64,000 nt of DNA from Monodelphis domestica (Eukaryota > Chordata > Mammalia > Didelphimorphia > Didelphidae): the NCBI RefSeq assembly GCF_027887165.1, contig NC_077227.1:81981430-82045429 (forward strand). Direction: 5' to 3'. The notes below the pieces were generated by a model that saw only the letters and a program-made list of their open reading frames with translations, was not told the origin of the DNA and did not search any database. The position numbers were made by a program, and so were the translations under genes. This document shows, piece by piece, positions 1 through 18,428 of this stretch (position 1 is its first letter; the number at the start of each line of letters is the position of its first letter).

Positions 1-1348
1 TGCAGGATATTCTGAGCATTGGACATTGTATGTTTTATTATGAGTATAAGGTAATAATAATAATTTACATTGATAGAGTGCTATAAAGTTGTCCTTAGGA
101 CAACCACAAGAAAAAAGTTATACAAATATTATTATTCCCATTTAAAGATGAGAAAACTGAGGTCCTGGATAAGTCACTTGCTCAAGGGTTACATATCTAG
201 TAAATGTCAGAGCTAGAATCAAACCTATATGTGATGTGCAAACTCCAGATGGAGTACCTAAGGACTAAAAGAAAATTCATTGTGTCTGCTGCCCTTTTCA
301 AATGCAGTTGAGCTATTAAAATCCTGATCAGACCTTTTCTAAGTTAATCTAAATTATTATTATTATTATAAGTTGATTTTGCTGCTTCTATTCTATTCTA
401 CAATCAAGATTGCTATGGTGGCTAAAATTGAAAGTTGGTCTCAAAGAGTTGATTCTGGTGATCTTAGAGAGATTTTATATGTAGCTTGGTGTCTTAGATG
501 GACAAAATTGGACAAGATGACTTCCAAGGTCTCTTTAAGCCTTAAATCTATAATCTTATGATGTTTCTGTCATCTCTGATGCCTCAGACATTAAAGCAAG
601 CGTGTCATTGGTTTCAATAGTGTGATGAACCTGGAACAAGAGAGTTGAGAAGACTGGGTTCTAGTCTTGTATCACTTGTCCATATGGCCATGGACAAATC
701 ATTCTATGTATTTAAGGCTCAGTTTTCTTCTCTGAAAAGTGGTGTGGATGTCCCAGGTGATTTCTAATGTCCTTTCTAGCTCCATGAGTCAAAGTTCTGT
801 ATTCTATTAGAAAACATTTCTAGTACATGAAACTTCAATACAAAATATGTCAAATTGGTGTGGATGGGTGTTCTTGAGCCAGCAGAAAGAACTTCTTCAG
901 AACCCCATCATGCTGTCTTTTTGGAGACACAGAAGGGGGTGTATTTTTCAAGTTTTTTGGTGAAAACTAGGGCAAATAGAACTTCACAGTAAATAGAGAA
1001 GGAACAGTTTTTGCATTTGGTCTTGATAAGAACATCATGCTCATTCACAATGCAGAGGATAGGCTTTGTGAATTCTGGCTAAGGAGAATCCATTCCCATT
1101 CAGCATGGCAAAATGTCATTACCATTGAACACCACCATACCAAATGTTGCTAGACTATCTTCAGTCTAAACCTGAATAAAATGCCATTTCTCAAAGGGTC
1201 ACTTAATTTGTACTCTGATACTTCTAGCTCACTCTCACTATCCTACTGGTAGTGTTTTAACTATGAAATTGCTTTCTACTAACTCTGGATATAACTTGTA
1301 TGTACAATATTTTTCATGTTGTCTTCTCCAAATAAAATATGAACTCCT

Positions 1349-1492
1349 GGCCAGATGTGGTGGGAACATGTTCATAAAACACCTGTTAAAAGGGGCAGCT
1401 GAGGCCGGTACGTCACCGAAGTTGGAGAATTTTAGGACTACAATAAGGAGCCCATATGAAGTCCAGTACCAATATGGCGACCTTTGAAGGGG
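1349..1492 (+). pseudogene. 7SL RNA-derived fragment (degenerate)
   Basis: Starting at GGCCAGATGTGGTGG, the stretch follows the 7SL order: GCTGAGG near 1398, then a GTCCAGGAGTTCTGG-like block, then AAGTCCAGTACCA and AATATGGCGACC near 1470. The last two correspond to AAGTTCGGCATCA and AATATGGTGACC of 7SL. Spacing between blocks is close to that of 7SL. The 3' half is not recognisable. It is degenerate and unlikely to function. Confidence 0.45.
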
Positions 1493-2794
1493 CTCATTCT
1501 AGATTGTATATCTTCTACTGTGTCCCTTTTGGGGGTAAGGCAGATATCTCTGTGGTCATAGACCACATTTGGCTCATTGGAAAAATGTGAGATAGGGTCA
1601 CAAAAAGTATCTGCCTTAGCAGCTGTACCCCTGACCAACTACTGGAAAATGAAACCTGTCTAAAAGCAATACAATGTTGGGACAATAGAAATAGACAGTC
1701 AGATGAACTCAGTGTGGTTATGAAATCCATCACACCCTCGAACTATTTTGTTTTCCCTTTTAAAGTTGATCTTCATAGGCTACCTCTAACAAATCATAGT
1801 GGGTAATGGGATATCATAGGGAAAAGCTAAGTCAGGAAAAACCTGTTTGCGAAAGTTTCTAAGATTTCACTCTGCAATTCCAACCTCAAGGTGAGAGGAC
1901 AAAAGGTTGCTGATATTACCCTTGCTTGATGAAGATCAATCTAGAATTAAAATATGTCCTGGAGAAGACAGGAAAATGATTGAGGGATAGCAGTCATTCC
2001 CAAGGGACATGGGGCCACAGAATCAATTATTGGTAGCATCCAATTGGGATTGGGAAATATCCAATTTTAAAATAAGGTGACACTTTAAATATTTTAAAAC
2101 AAGATATGTCCGAGAAGACAATTTAAAATGTACATAGAAAATGTTGCAGTTACTATATGTTAATGATGGATGAGAATATAAAAATATATCTTGCTAAGTG
2201 TCAGATATGATCCTAGGAAACTCCTTCAGGTTGAGTTGGCTCACTTTTGGTAGGAAGCAATATAATTTAAAAATACTCACATCTTAAATAGCACAGATTC
2301 TTAAATGTACTCCTGGTGCCAGAGACCCATGCGTGAAGGTTACAGATTTATCCTGAATCTCTAAGCATGAACCTGGGGAAACCTCTCTATTAGGGAGCCC
2401 CTGATACCAACTGAGGCTGACTGTTGACTTTCATATATAGTATTTCACCATATTTAGGTAGCAGTGCGGTGGAAAGAATGCTAAATTTAAAAATAGAGGA
2501 ACTGGTTTCAAATTCTGATGGGACTATACATGTCATTTGACTTTGGGTCTCAATTTCCTCAACTATTAAAGGAGGGGTTGGACTAGATGACCTCTGCAGT
2601 CTATATCCCAGCACTATTTGATGTTATTACTTGGGTTCAAATTTTGGCCCAACCACTAACTATCTATGTGCTCTTGGGCAAGGCCCTTAATCCCTTTGGG
2701 AATGGTATTTTAGATTTAGAAGGATCTAAACCACTCCTAAAAAAATACACCAACAAACAAATGGTCATTCATTCTTTGCTTAAAGTCTTCTGTT

Positions 2795-3520
2795 GAAAGC
2801 AAATTGATCATCTCCTGAGAGAGCTCATTGCACTTTGGGATAGCTCTGATTATTAAGAAGTTTTTCCTTACACAAATCCCAAGTTTACTTCTTTTCAATT
2901 TCAATCTATTGCCTCTAGTTCTACTCTATGAGGACAGACTGAACAAACCTAATCCCTGTTCCACATGGCAGCCCTTCGAATTTTTGAACATGTCTCTCAT
3001 GTCCTTCCTGAATCTTTTCTTCTTCAAGATGAACACCTCCTCCACTTGCTCCAAGGTCCAATGCCATTCTGGTAGAATCTCCTCTGGAAGCTCTCCAGAT
3101 GATTAATTTCCTTCCTAAATGGTGGTATCCAGAACCAAACAGTCTTCTAATGATAGTCTTACTAGGCAGAGTACAGTGGGATGATCTCCTTATTTCTGGA
3201 AGTTATACGTATTCCTGGAAGTGCATTGACTACATTAAGTTTTTCAGTTGCCAAATCGCCCTCTTGTCTCATACCAAGCCTTTAAGGACACTAAAATCAT
3301 CAGATTTTTTTTCAGACAAATTGCCATGTAGTCATGCATTCTTGCCCCTATCTTATTCTTGTGAAGTCTTTTTTTTTTAATGCAGGTGGAACACTTTAAA
3401 ATTATCCTTATTAAATTTCAGATTATTAGAGTTGGTCCAGTGTTGCTGGTCTTGAGGTCTTTGTCTCTAAACATCTAATTAATGATAGATCAAGCATTAG
3501 AAGCCAGTTCTTATAGACTA
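2795..3520 (-). mobile_element. CR1/L3-type LINE remnant, 3' part
   Basis: The plus strand reads like the antisense of the CR1/L3 ORF2 C-terminal end and 3' region. It includes a block on the gain of 'a GCAGAGTACAGTGGGATGAT' type, 'CAGATTTTTTTTCAGACAAA' and 'TATTAAATTTCAGATTATTAGA'. These are the reverse complement of the motifs found sense-strand at 56664-57330. It is old, with many substitutions and indels, and no open frame. Confidence 0.65.
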
Positions 3521-4361
3521 TTGTTCTTTCTACAATGCCATGTTTGAAATTGGCCCCCTTAACATATTCTTTGCAGGTAAGTCAGGAGACCCTAAGGAGC
3601 CATAGCATCCCTTAATTCCCTCTTGCCTTCTATTATGTTGATGTAAGGACCATGCAATGACCTGAACTGACAGTATTTTGTTCAGCTCTGGGAGATGTTA
3701 GTACTGCAAAAACCTTAGGGGGATTGTCTAGCCCAATCTCATTTTACAGATGGGGAAGCTGAGTTTCAGAGATGGAAAGCAATTAGCCAAGATGAACTCT
3801 TCTCCACCCAGTGCATTAGCTCTGCTACTAAGATTTGTATCATAGTCACATTTCATAGTAGTTACTGGATAATGCTTAGTTTCAGGACCAAAGGGAAAAT
3901 TCTGGAACCAAACAGGAGCTGGAGTTGAAGACAAACAAGAGACAGAGCCAATGATGCAAAGGAGCAAATCTGACCCTTATCTTTATCCTACTGAGAGTGA
4001 TGTGAACATATTGGAGAGAAAATAATTAATTCTCTGATGTCATTGCTTTTCAAGGGAGTTTTTACCTGAAGTAAATACTGAGTCAAGAAAAGAGTCTAAG
4101 ACCTTGGAGAAGATGGAAGCCTACAAAAAACGGAAGGAGAGTTATTTTGTTCATGGGTTTGGGAATAAGTCTTTTGTGTGACATTTTCTTTCAGATAAAA
4201 TAAAGCTTCTCTTGTATTTGGCATATTGTCAGTCTAAGCAATTGTCTGGGAGCTGAGGGACCCTTTTACTTGTCCTGTGGAGAGTTAGAGACAAGCTGAC
4301 ATTCCCAAGGCAGAACCTCAATGGGGCAAAACAAGCCGAATTCTGGTATTTTTTTTCTTTT

Positions 4362-4362
<1 letters not shown>

Positions 4363-4412
<50 letters not shown>
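4363..4412 (+). repeat. (GT)25 microsatellite
   Basis: A perfect 50-nt GT dinucleotide run in intergenic DNA. It creates false cysteine/valine ORFs in all frames. Confidence 0.97.
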
Positions 4413-4416
<4 letters not shown>

Positions 4417-6005
4417 CACCATGGATTCAAGATTGTCTGTTCTGTTGCTGATTTCTGCAGTTCAGACCTTAAATTCCATTTTCACAATATTTATTTCTCT
4501 TTTAAACCATTCAGAAACTCTCTTGGAAATTCACAGGATTCTCTGCCTCATCAGATGTGGATTCCTTTTCTCAACTTGTTGAACTGATCTGGATTTCTTT
4601 AGTTGACCTACACATTCCTCTCTGTTATTAATATCTTCCTTGTTAGTTTATCTGTACATGGTCTTTAATTGCTTCCTTTCTTCTGAGATCTTTAATAATT
4701 TTAGTTATTTTTTACCTCTTATAGTCCTCTATTACTCACTTTCTGACTCATTCCTTCTTAATAGCTGTTAACTTGGGGGCTGAACCTCAAAGCCAGTGTC
4801 ACACTCTGGCATCCTGCTTTGGTTTCTTTTGTTCCTTAGTTTTTCTGACTGAGCTCTTTTGCAAAATAGAGAATGTCCACATTGAAGTCCCAGCCAGACT
4901 GTGAGTTCCATTGCACAGGGAGTCAGTGGGAGTGGGGAATGGGGATAGGCAGAGTTGGATTCTGTTGGAAGCCCTTGGGTCATCTTGTGCAGAGAGTATG
5001 GCAGCTGATGGGGGAAGGTGAGCTGAGTGAGTGAGTTAAGGCTTAGGGATTAATTTTCTCTGCTGTTGTAATTATCAATGCAGACGTGGGGATTTTGTAG
5101 AACTGTGTATTGAAGGTAAGTGTAAGTACCAGGTTCACCCAGTTATGAGAGATCTGGACCCTCCAAAAGGACGGGCAATTTTGGAAATGCCTAAAAATTG
5201 TGACCAGGACACCAAAGAAAGGATTTTAAACATTACCATAGACTCTTGGGGGGAATGTATGGTGCTAGGGAAAATATTTGTGAAAAAGAAAAATACTATT
5301 GTTTCATTGGGTTAGCTACCTCACACTGTGAAGTATTCCAAGACACCCAGAGGATTCTAGACAATGGAATATGGGCCAATGGGCTTTGAAACACCTTGTT
5401 ATAACTTGTCAGGATGGAGAATTTTTAACTGGAGGAAGAATATAAAAAGTGGGTTCAGAAGTTAGCCAGGTTCTGGCATTGATGATATTATAGGCATGTA
5501 CATTCTTGTTGATACCACATTTGAGTCTTTGTTATAACACTGATGATCTCTCTTGATGGGGAACAAGCCCTCTTTGCCCCATGTCCTCATAGCTTATTAT
5601 TTATTTATTATTATTATATTATTTATTACCTAGGTTACCTTCTGTGGTCCTTTACCACTTGAGAGAGCCCAACCTGCCCTTCTTCCTGAAAGCACTTTGG
5701 GTGTCAGCTGAATCAGGCTTTCTATTCTATATTTCCAAGCTGGTTCTTCTGTAGCTTGTGACATTGAACTCAAAACAACCTAGAGCTATTCTTAAGGTAT
5801 TGATAGCTCACATTGCTATTTTTATCTTGGAATTCAATATTAATGCCATATAAAAATACAGTCCTATGCTATGAATATTTACTTGACATGTACATTGATA
5901 GATTGCTTCATTCATTCATTCATCCAATACATTTTTTTGAGCAATTACTATGTGAGAGACACCCATGATCTCCATAAATCTTGTAAATAATTACATTTGG
6001 AATGT

Positions 6006-6360
6006 GAAAGAGAAAATGTAAACATTTTATTTGGCAGTTGTTTCTGAACACATGAATAAATAAACAGAAAGTACATATTAATATTTCTTCTCATAATAAC
6101 AGATGCCAATGCACACATATTTACACATTGTCAAGGCAAAGACCAGTTAAACAATTTAAATCTGTCATGTAAAAGGTAACTTCCAACACCACTAGACCTG
6201 ACAGTTAAAGATGAAAATACTGGTAATGCTTGGCTCTAGCAATCTCGACTTTTGAAAGGCATTCATTTGGAAGTATGATTAGAAGAGTCATCATGCACTT
6301 AGCTCATCCTGTCCACTTAATAGTAGAAAGTTTTTGACTGCAGCCACAGAGTTGAATGTG
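6006..6360 (-). promoter_or_regulatory. LGI1: LGI1 3' UTR with poly-A signal
   Basis: On the minus strand the stop codon is followed by about 350 nt of non-repeat sequence and then AATAAA at 6031-6026. Cleavage would fall near 6010, with T-rich sequence just beyond. The length agrees with the short 3' UTR of mammalian LGI1 mRNA as I recall it. The exact cleavage site is inferred. Confidence 0.7.
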
Positions 6361-9162
<2,802 letters not shown>

Positions 9163-9327
9163 CTGTAATATTGTCATAATTCCTGAAGGTTTTTTCTACA
9201 TGGTCCCATTCAAGAAAAATGCATTTGCCAGTAAAAGGTTGTGCAATAACTACATATTCATCATTCATGTAAGTAAAAGTGTCTATGGACAGAGATTGGT
9301 AGGGCAGGAGCTGAGATGCTGCAAATT
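9163..9327 (-). CDS. LGI1: LGI1 exon 7: first EPTP (EAR) blade
   Basis: A 165-nt exon coding for residues 229-283 ([20 protein letters not shown] and on to RNYDNIT), the first blade of the epitempin beta-propeller. It contains the [20 protein letters not shown] core and the NIT sequon. Human has EFAKSQDLPY at the start, so K to A and D to L are changes here. Acceptor TTTGCAG, donor GTATGT. Confidence 0.96.
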
Positions 9328-9858
9328 CTGCAAAAATATAAAAATATTTTTAAAAAAGGTCTAGGATAAAGCATTCCCCTTAATTATTAATTCTGCATAA
9401 CAAAGAAATACAAATGTGAATTTATTCATCTATTTTAAAGGAATACATTTCAGTAGTGATCATATTTCATCCTTAAATGAAATGGAGAACTGGTTAATGA
9501 AATGGCTTTGGTTCAGGAGAAAAGAATTTGAGGCCAAACTCTACTATTGACAAACTGTGAGACTTTTAGTCAGTCATTTAAATCTTTATGCTGCAGTTTC
9601 TTCATCTATAAATGAGAGAAGATAGTATCTGTACTACTTGACTCCCAGAATTGTAATAATGAGAATCAAATGAATGGTAAAACACTTCATAAACATAAAA
9701 TGTATAGAACCATCAACTATTATAATATTCTCAGTTTTTAAAGAATTAATTTGCTTGTTCAACTTTCACAATGGGGGAAAATAATCAACCCTTGTACATG
9801 TAAAAAAATGTAGCCCTGCTATTTATCTGATGAGGTGTGATGGTTTTGAATTTATTAC
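9328..9858 (-). other. LGI1: LGI1 intron 6
   Basis: A 531-bp intron with GT-AG ends. About 9480-9740 is a plus-strand MIR-like SINE (CAGTCATTTAAATCTTTATG and TTTCTTCATCTATAAA blocks). Nothing else is recognised. Confidence 0.85.
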
Positions 9859-10028
9859 CTGTAATAATGCAGTCAAAATCCTTTGAGGAGAGGCTACGGA
9901 TTTTGCGCTTCTTATATTCTGGTGGGTTCTCACAGTAGATTTCTTCAACTGTTGCATTGGTGGTGTCTAGCCACTCCACTAACCATTTCAGTTTGCAGTC
10001 GCAATTAAATGAATTCCCTCTTAAGTCC
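9859..10028 (-). CDS. LGI1: LGI1 exon 6: LRR C-terminal cap
   Basis: A 170-nt exon coding for residues 173-228. It starts [20 protein letters not shown] and carries the four LRRCT cysteines and the NAT glycosylation sequon (N196). Changes from human include DTT for GHT before NAT, and ENPPEY for EGPPEY. Acceptor is TTTTTCAG and donor GTAATA. The exon ends one base into the glutamate codon that opens the propeller. Confidence 0.97.
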
Positions 10029-13838
<3,810 letters not shown>

Positions 13839-14091
13839 TCAATTCTTTCCATTATTCATGCATTAACTTGCCACATTTTTTCTTGCTACAATGCATTATC
13901 CTATTATATTTTCAGTTTCTACCCTCTTTTTTTTATCATACACTCACCATTTCTAGCACTTATGTAAGATAGAAAGTGATTATTGAATGTGCTCATTTTA
14001 TAGAAATAATAATGATAGCTAGTATTTATATAGTACTTTAAGTATTTGCATAGTATTTGTGAAGCATTTTGTAAATAAAATCTCAGGGAAG

Positions 14092-14285
14092 CTGATGATT
14101 CCATGGATAGAGAACTAGGTCTGAGATGGAAGGTTGTGGGTTTAAATCTGGCATCAGACACTTCCTAGCTGTGTGACTCTGGGCAAGTCACTTAATCCCA
14201 ATTGCCTAGCCCTTATTGGTCTTTTGCCTTGGAACCCATACATAGTATTGATTTTCAGACAGAAGGCAAGAGTTTAAAAATAAAT
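14092..14285 (+). mobile_element. WSINE1/WALLSI-type tRNA-derived SINE
   Basis: It has the diagnostic blocks ACTTCCTAGCTGTGTGACTC, GGGCAAGTCACTTAATCCC, TTGCCTTGGAACCCATACAT and an A-rich end. It splits an older minus-strand MIR/Mar-like SINE whose halves lie at about 14000-14090 and 14290-14480, so it is the younger of the two. Confidence 0.85.
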
Positions 14286-14744
14286 AAATTCAGTTTCATT
14301 TGATCTTGACAACAACACTGGGAGATAGGTTCTATTATTATATCCATTTTATAGATGAGGAAACTGAGGCAGACAGAAGTTATGATTGACTTAAGGTCAT
14401 GCAACTAATAAATATCTGAAGCTGTATTTGAACTTGGGTCTTCCTGACTCCAAGTCCAGTCATCTATTTACTGTGCCACCTAGCACAAATACGATACAGA
14501 TATGATTCTAATAATATATTTCTGGAACAAATTCCATGATCTCATTCTGAGATTCTTGAGTGTTTTGTGGTATAGCTATTCTCTAAGTTATAAATACTTA
14601 CCTTTTGAATAACCCTATGTATACTACCCTGCATCCACATGTAGAAACTAAGTCTTGAAAACTAGTAACTACCTATTGACTAGTGCAGAGGACTATCTAA
14701 TCTAAGATTGCTTTTATATCACCTTCATTCTCTAAAAGAATTTA

Positions 14745-15375
14745 AATTAAATTTTATTTTTTAAATGAGCAGTTATTAATTTCTCCTTCCCACCTCCCTC
14801 CAACTCTGCTGAAGATAAGAAAGAGACAGACAGACGAGAGAGGAGAGGAGAGGAGAGAGAGAGGGAGAGAGAGAGAGAGACAGAGAGGGAGAGAGAGAGG
14901 AAGAGAGAAGAGAGAGACAGAGAGGGAGAGAGAGAGGGAGAGAGAAGAGAGAGGAAGAGAGAGGAAGAGAGAGAAACAGAGAGAGAGGGAGAGAGAGAGA
15001 CAGAGAGAGAGAGAGACAGAGAGGGAGAGAGAGAGGAAGAGAGAAGAGAGAGACAGAGAGGGAGAGAGAGAGGGAGAGAGAAAAGAGAGAGGGAGAGAGA
15101 GAGACAGAGAGAGAGACAGAGAGGGAGAGAGAGAGGAAGAGAGAAGAGAGAGACAGAGAGGGAGAGAGAGAGAGAGAGAGAAGAGAGAGAGGGAGAGAGA
15201 GACAGAGAGAGAGAGAGACAGAGAGGGAGAGAGAGAGGAAGAGAGAAGAGAGAGAGGGAGAGAGAGAGAGAGAGACAGAGACAGAGAGAAATCCTGGTAA
15301 TAAAACGAATGCAATCAAAACAAATTCTCTTACTGGCCACACACAAACATTTTTGTCTCATTTTGCATATTAATC
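14745..15375 (-). mobile_element. Marsupial L1-type 3' UTR with internal GA expansion
   Basis: The left part (T-rich start, then CTTCCCACCTCCCTCC) and the right part (AAACAAATTCTCTTACTGGC, then TCATTTTGCATATTAATCC) are the two halves of the reverse complement of a marsupial L1 3' UTR. A copy without the expansion lies at 19250-19540. The GA-rich tract sits exactly where the UTR is normally purine-rich. Confidence 0.6.
14823..15288 (+). repeat. GA-rich tract with higher-order units
   Basis: About 465 nt of almost pure purine. It is not simple (GA)n. Units of the form GAGAGACAGAGAGGGAGAGA, followed by GAGAGGAAGAGAGAAGA, recur several times with variation. Read on the opposite strand it gives long false Ser/Leu ORFs. 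Confidence 0.95.
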
Positions 15376-16636
15376 CATCACTTCTCTATCAGAAGGACAC
15401 CATTTCCTTTTTTCCTCCTTGAGGCTTCTATATAACCTACATATGATAATCCCTTTTCTCCTGTTTTTTTTTTTTATGACTCAGGATTCAGTTAAAGCTA
15501 GCAAGCAATTTCTTCTCATACTTTTTGAACCTCCTTCCTATTTCTCTTGTCCTAAGGAAAAATATCTGCTTCCTTTTCTTCCCACTTGTGACCCCCACTC
15601 CCTTAAAAGCCCTTATTATGTTGTTAAGTATAAAATGTTAGTGAAACATGTTTCAAGGGCAAGAAAATGATAAATTTTGAAGAGAAACTGAACAGAAGAA
15701 CTGATGCTCACCAAAACCTTTGAAAACGTTCTGAAGTTCCCTTCAGATTCTTCATAAAATCCTACTTCTTCATCCTCTTGTAAGCAAACCTACTTTTTTT
15801 GGTCAAATATCAACATACAAATAAAACTGTTGTGGACTCTGTTTTACTGTTTCATTTTAGCAGCGACACGTCTATTTTCTACAACTGTTTTCAGTTGACT
15901 TTGGTGAGTCTCCCCACCATTTATAACATTGCTTTTAAGAGAAAATATGCTCTGAGCTCCAAACCACGAATTTCTGGACAAACTGGGAACATAAATTCAT
16001 TTGTCAGTTGGAGATTGACTGTACTTGTCAAAGTAATGCTAGACCACCCACCCATTCTGAAAACCATCAGCCCCAACAAATTGTCATGACTTTAGTAGGC
16101 ATTGAATAAGTACTGGGGGAATGATAACTGAATGAATGATTTTTTTACAAGCCGGGAAATTGTTGTCTTGGACAAGAATCTTTTTTTTTTCTTAATATGT
16201 GTGCATGATTTGGAATAAACAGATTTTCTTGGAGTTTTGATCAAGGGTAGTGGGTTTAGCTATCATCCATTGCTGTTTAGAAATTGCTCTTTTGACGGAG
16301 CTCCATATGAAGGCAATGAGAGTACTCTAGTCAGAGAAAGCAGAAGAAAATGGACCCAGATACACATGGCCAAATATGGAAAACAGAGATAAGCCTATAG
16401 AACATTGAGTGTAGCAAGTTGAGAAAACTGCTAAACATAGCCCCCCACCCCCACGCCACTTGTTGTCTACTTTGGCAATAAAAACTCAACAGCCTGACCC
16501 TGGATTTTCTTCTCTTCATTCTCTTTCCATTTTGTTTACTTTGGTTTAGACTCTATTTTTGCTCCAGAAAGTACTTTTTACCTCTGGCTTTTCAGCTCCA
16601 CAATCCACATTCTCTTTGGCTTTTTTCTATGATGCT

Positions 16637-16800
16637 TAAAAAAAAACAAACAAAACATCCTTATTTTCTGTCTTAGAATCCATACTGTATTGGTTCTAGG
16701 CAGAAGAGTAGTAAGGGCTAGGCAATGGGGGTTAAATGACTTGCCCAGGGTCACACAGCTGGGAAGTGTCTGAGGGTAGATTTGAACCCTGCTGCCCCAT
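16637..16800 (-). mobile_element. WSINE1/WALLSI-type SINE
   Basis: The plus strand carries the reverse complement of the family blocks: TTATTTTCTGTCTTAGAATC, GGGTTAAATGACTTGCCC and GGTCACACAGCTGGGAAGTG. The tRNA-like head end is clipped. Confidence 0.85.
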
Positions 16801-17115
16801 GATGCTCCCTCCTGACCTGTTACCTTACATAAGAATTTCTCTGTTGCAGCAGGAAGGCTTCTAATAGCAGTGTGATATTTTCCCAGTCATAGTCTATGAT
16901 TGCTCCTGTCCCTGGATGGGGCTGGAGGAATGGCACATATATTAAGACTGTGTCTGCAATAATTTACTGGACTTTCTCCAGCCAGAGCTTGCCAAGAAAT
17001 CCCACATGAACCATAACTGGTAATGTGCAGGCTAGTTGGAGTAGGCTGGTGCTGAGCATTCTTTGCATAGGTTCAAACCTTCCTATTCTGGGAAATTACA
17101 AAGATCAGAAGTCAG

Positions 17116-17330
17116 TTCAGGGGCAGCTTGGTGGCTCAGTGGATAGAGAGCCAAGCCTGGAACTCAGAGGTCCTGGGTTCAAATTTGACCTCAGCCTCAA
17201 ACATTTCCTAGCTGTGTGATCCAGGGTGAGTCACTCAAATCCATTTGCTTAGCCCTTACCACCACTCTCTTGCCCTAGAACTAATACTTGGTATCAATTT
17301 TAAGACAGAAAATAAGGGTTAAAAAATTTT
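17116..17330 (+). mobile_element. WSINE1/WALLSI-type SINE
   Basis: Starts GGGGCAGCTTGGTGGCTCAG, includes TCCTGGGTTCAAATTTGACC (B-box-like) and ends in AAGGGTTAAAAAA with a T-rich continuation. Confidence 0.85.
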
Positions 17331-18303
17331 TTTAATGAAAAACGAGTCAATCTAGGCTTGTGACATATGAGAATCCTTTAGACTGGTTCAGATTTATTGT
17401 CTTGCAAAAATACAGGAACTACAAAAGATACTTTAAGTTTCTGAGATTTAGGCTGAAGAATCAGCCAGGACAAAGCTGCTGTGGGCATCAGACTCAGCTG
17501 ACAGGGGGACATGAGCTCTTAGAGTGGCTTCTTGGTGCTCCTAAGATACTAAACAGTTTTTGCTCCTGCAGCAAAAACTGTGAATGAAAGGAGATCCAAT
17601 CAGTGCCCTGAGCTCATCGGAGATACCTGATACTTGAAAAAAGAATCTAATGGATATGTTATCTTATCTGCTCATCTGGATTTTCCCAGCTCCATCTCTG
17701 TCTGTCAGGCCATTAGAAAGTCAAATACTCAAACTGCATTATCTCAGCTCCTTGAAGAAATATCTTCACTAAATTATCATTTAATGTCCTGCCCTCTGCT
17801 CTTCTAGGCGATCAATGTATCCCTTGTTGCCGAACAGCATTTCTGCAGCTTTTGTAAAATTGTGGTTGGGACATCATCCATTATGCTAGCTTCTCAGGGT
17901 CCTTTGTTCTAAAGCCCCATTCGTCCTTTAAAAAAAACAACAAAACGTTTCTCTCGGAAGATGAAGCAAAAATGATATAACTATGTTTCTTCTTTTCCCT
18001 TTGCTGTAAGAAAACTTCATGCCAGATTCATTGTTCTGGTGATATTACTTTCCACCAAACGAAGGTGCCTGAAGACATCTATTCCTTCTGCTTCTTTCTA
18101 CATTAGTTTATCTTTAAATATCTTATCTTGTATTTAAGATGGTAGGCAGCTTCTAGACATTTTGGATGTAGGTGAATACTTCCATTTTAAAAAATTGAAT
18201 ACATTTTAAAAAAAGTAATCTGCGCTTAGGAATAAGTTAGGCACTTGTAGCAGCTGCACTAATGGTTTCAGCTCATGAAATTACCATTAATAAATAATCA
18301 TTT

Positions 18304-18428
18304 CAGTACATTAAGCAGTATCCTAGCAACCCAAGACAGTTAACATAGCTTCCAAAGGTATCTTACCAGTACATTAAACAGTTTCCTAGCAACCTGAGAC
18401 AGTTAATGTAGCTTCTAAAGGTGTCTAA
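18304..18428 (+). repeat. Tandem duplication, 63-bp unit x 2
   Basis: A CAGTACATTAAGCAG...CCTAGCAACC...GACAGTTAA...AAAGGT unit occurs at 18304-18366 and again at 18367-18428, with roughly 10 differences. It is a local tandem duplication of unique sequence. Confidence 0.85.

Larger units (their letters stand above)
1..6005. other. Intergenic DNA downstream of LGI1
   Basis: No gene is recognised. MIR/CORE-SINE fragments are visible at about 48-225 (-), 615-815 (+), 2460-2620 (+), 2625-2700 (+) and 3700-3830 (-). A 7SL-like fragment, a CR1/L3 remnant and a (GT)n tract are listed separately. 5590-5630 is AT-rich. 830-1340, 1740-2440, 3840-4360 and 4420-5580 hold nothing I can assign. Confidence 0.6.

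Noticed and set aside
4321-4587. Cys/Val-rich ORFs
   Set aside because: They are frames of the (GT)25 microsatellite.
14092-14285. tRNA gene suggested by A/B-box-like sequence (also in other SINEs)
   Set aside because: The boxes belong to tRNA-derived SINE heads. No cloverleaf with a proper acceptor stem follows.
14747-15361. Three overlapping Ser/Leu-rich ORFs of about 190-200 codons on the minus strand
   Set aside because: They are translations of the GA-rich tract. Length comes from the repeat lacking stop codons, not from a gene.
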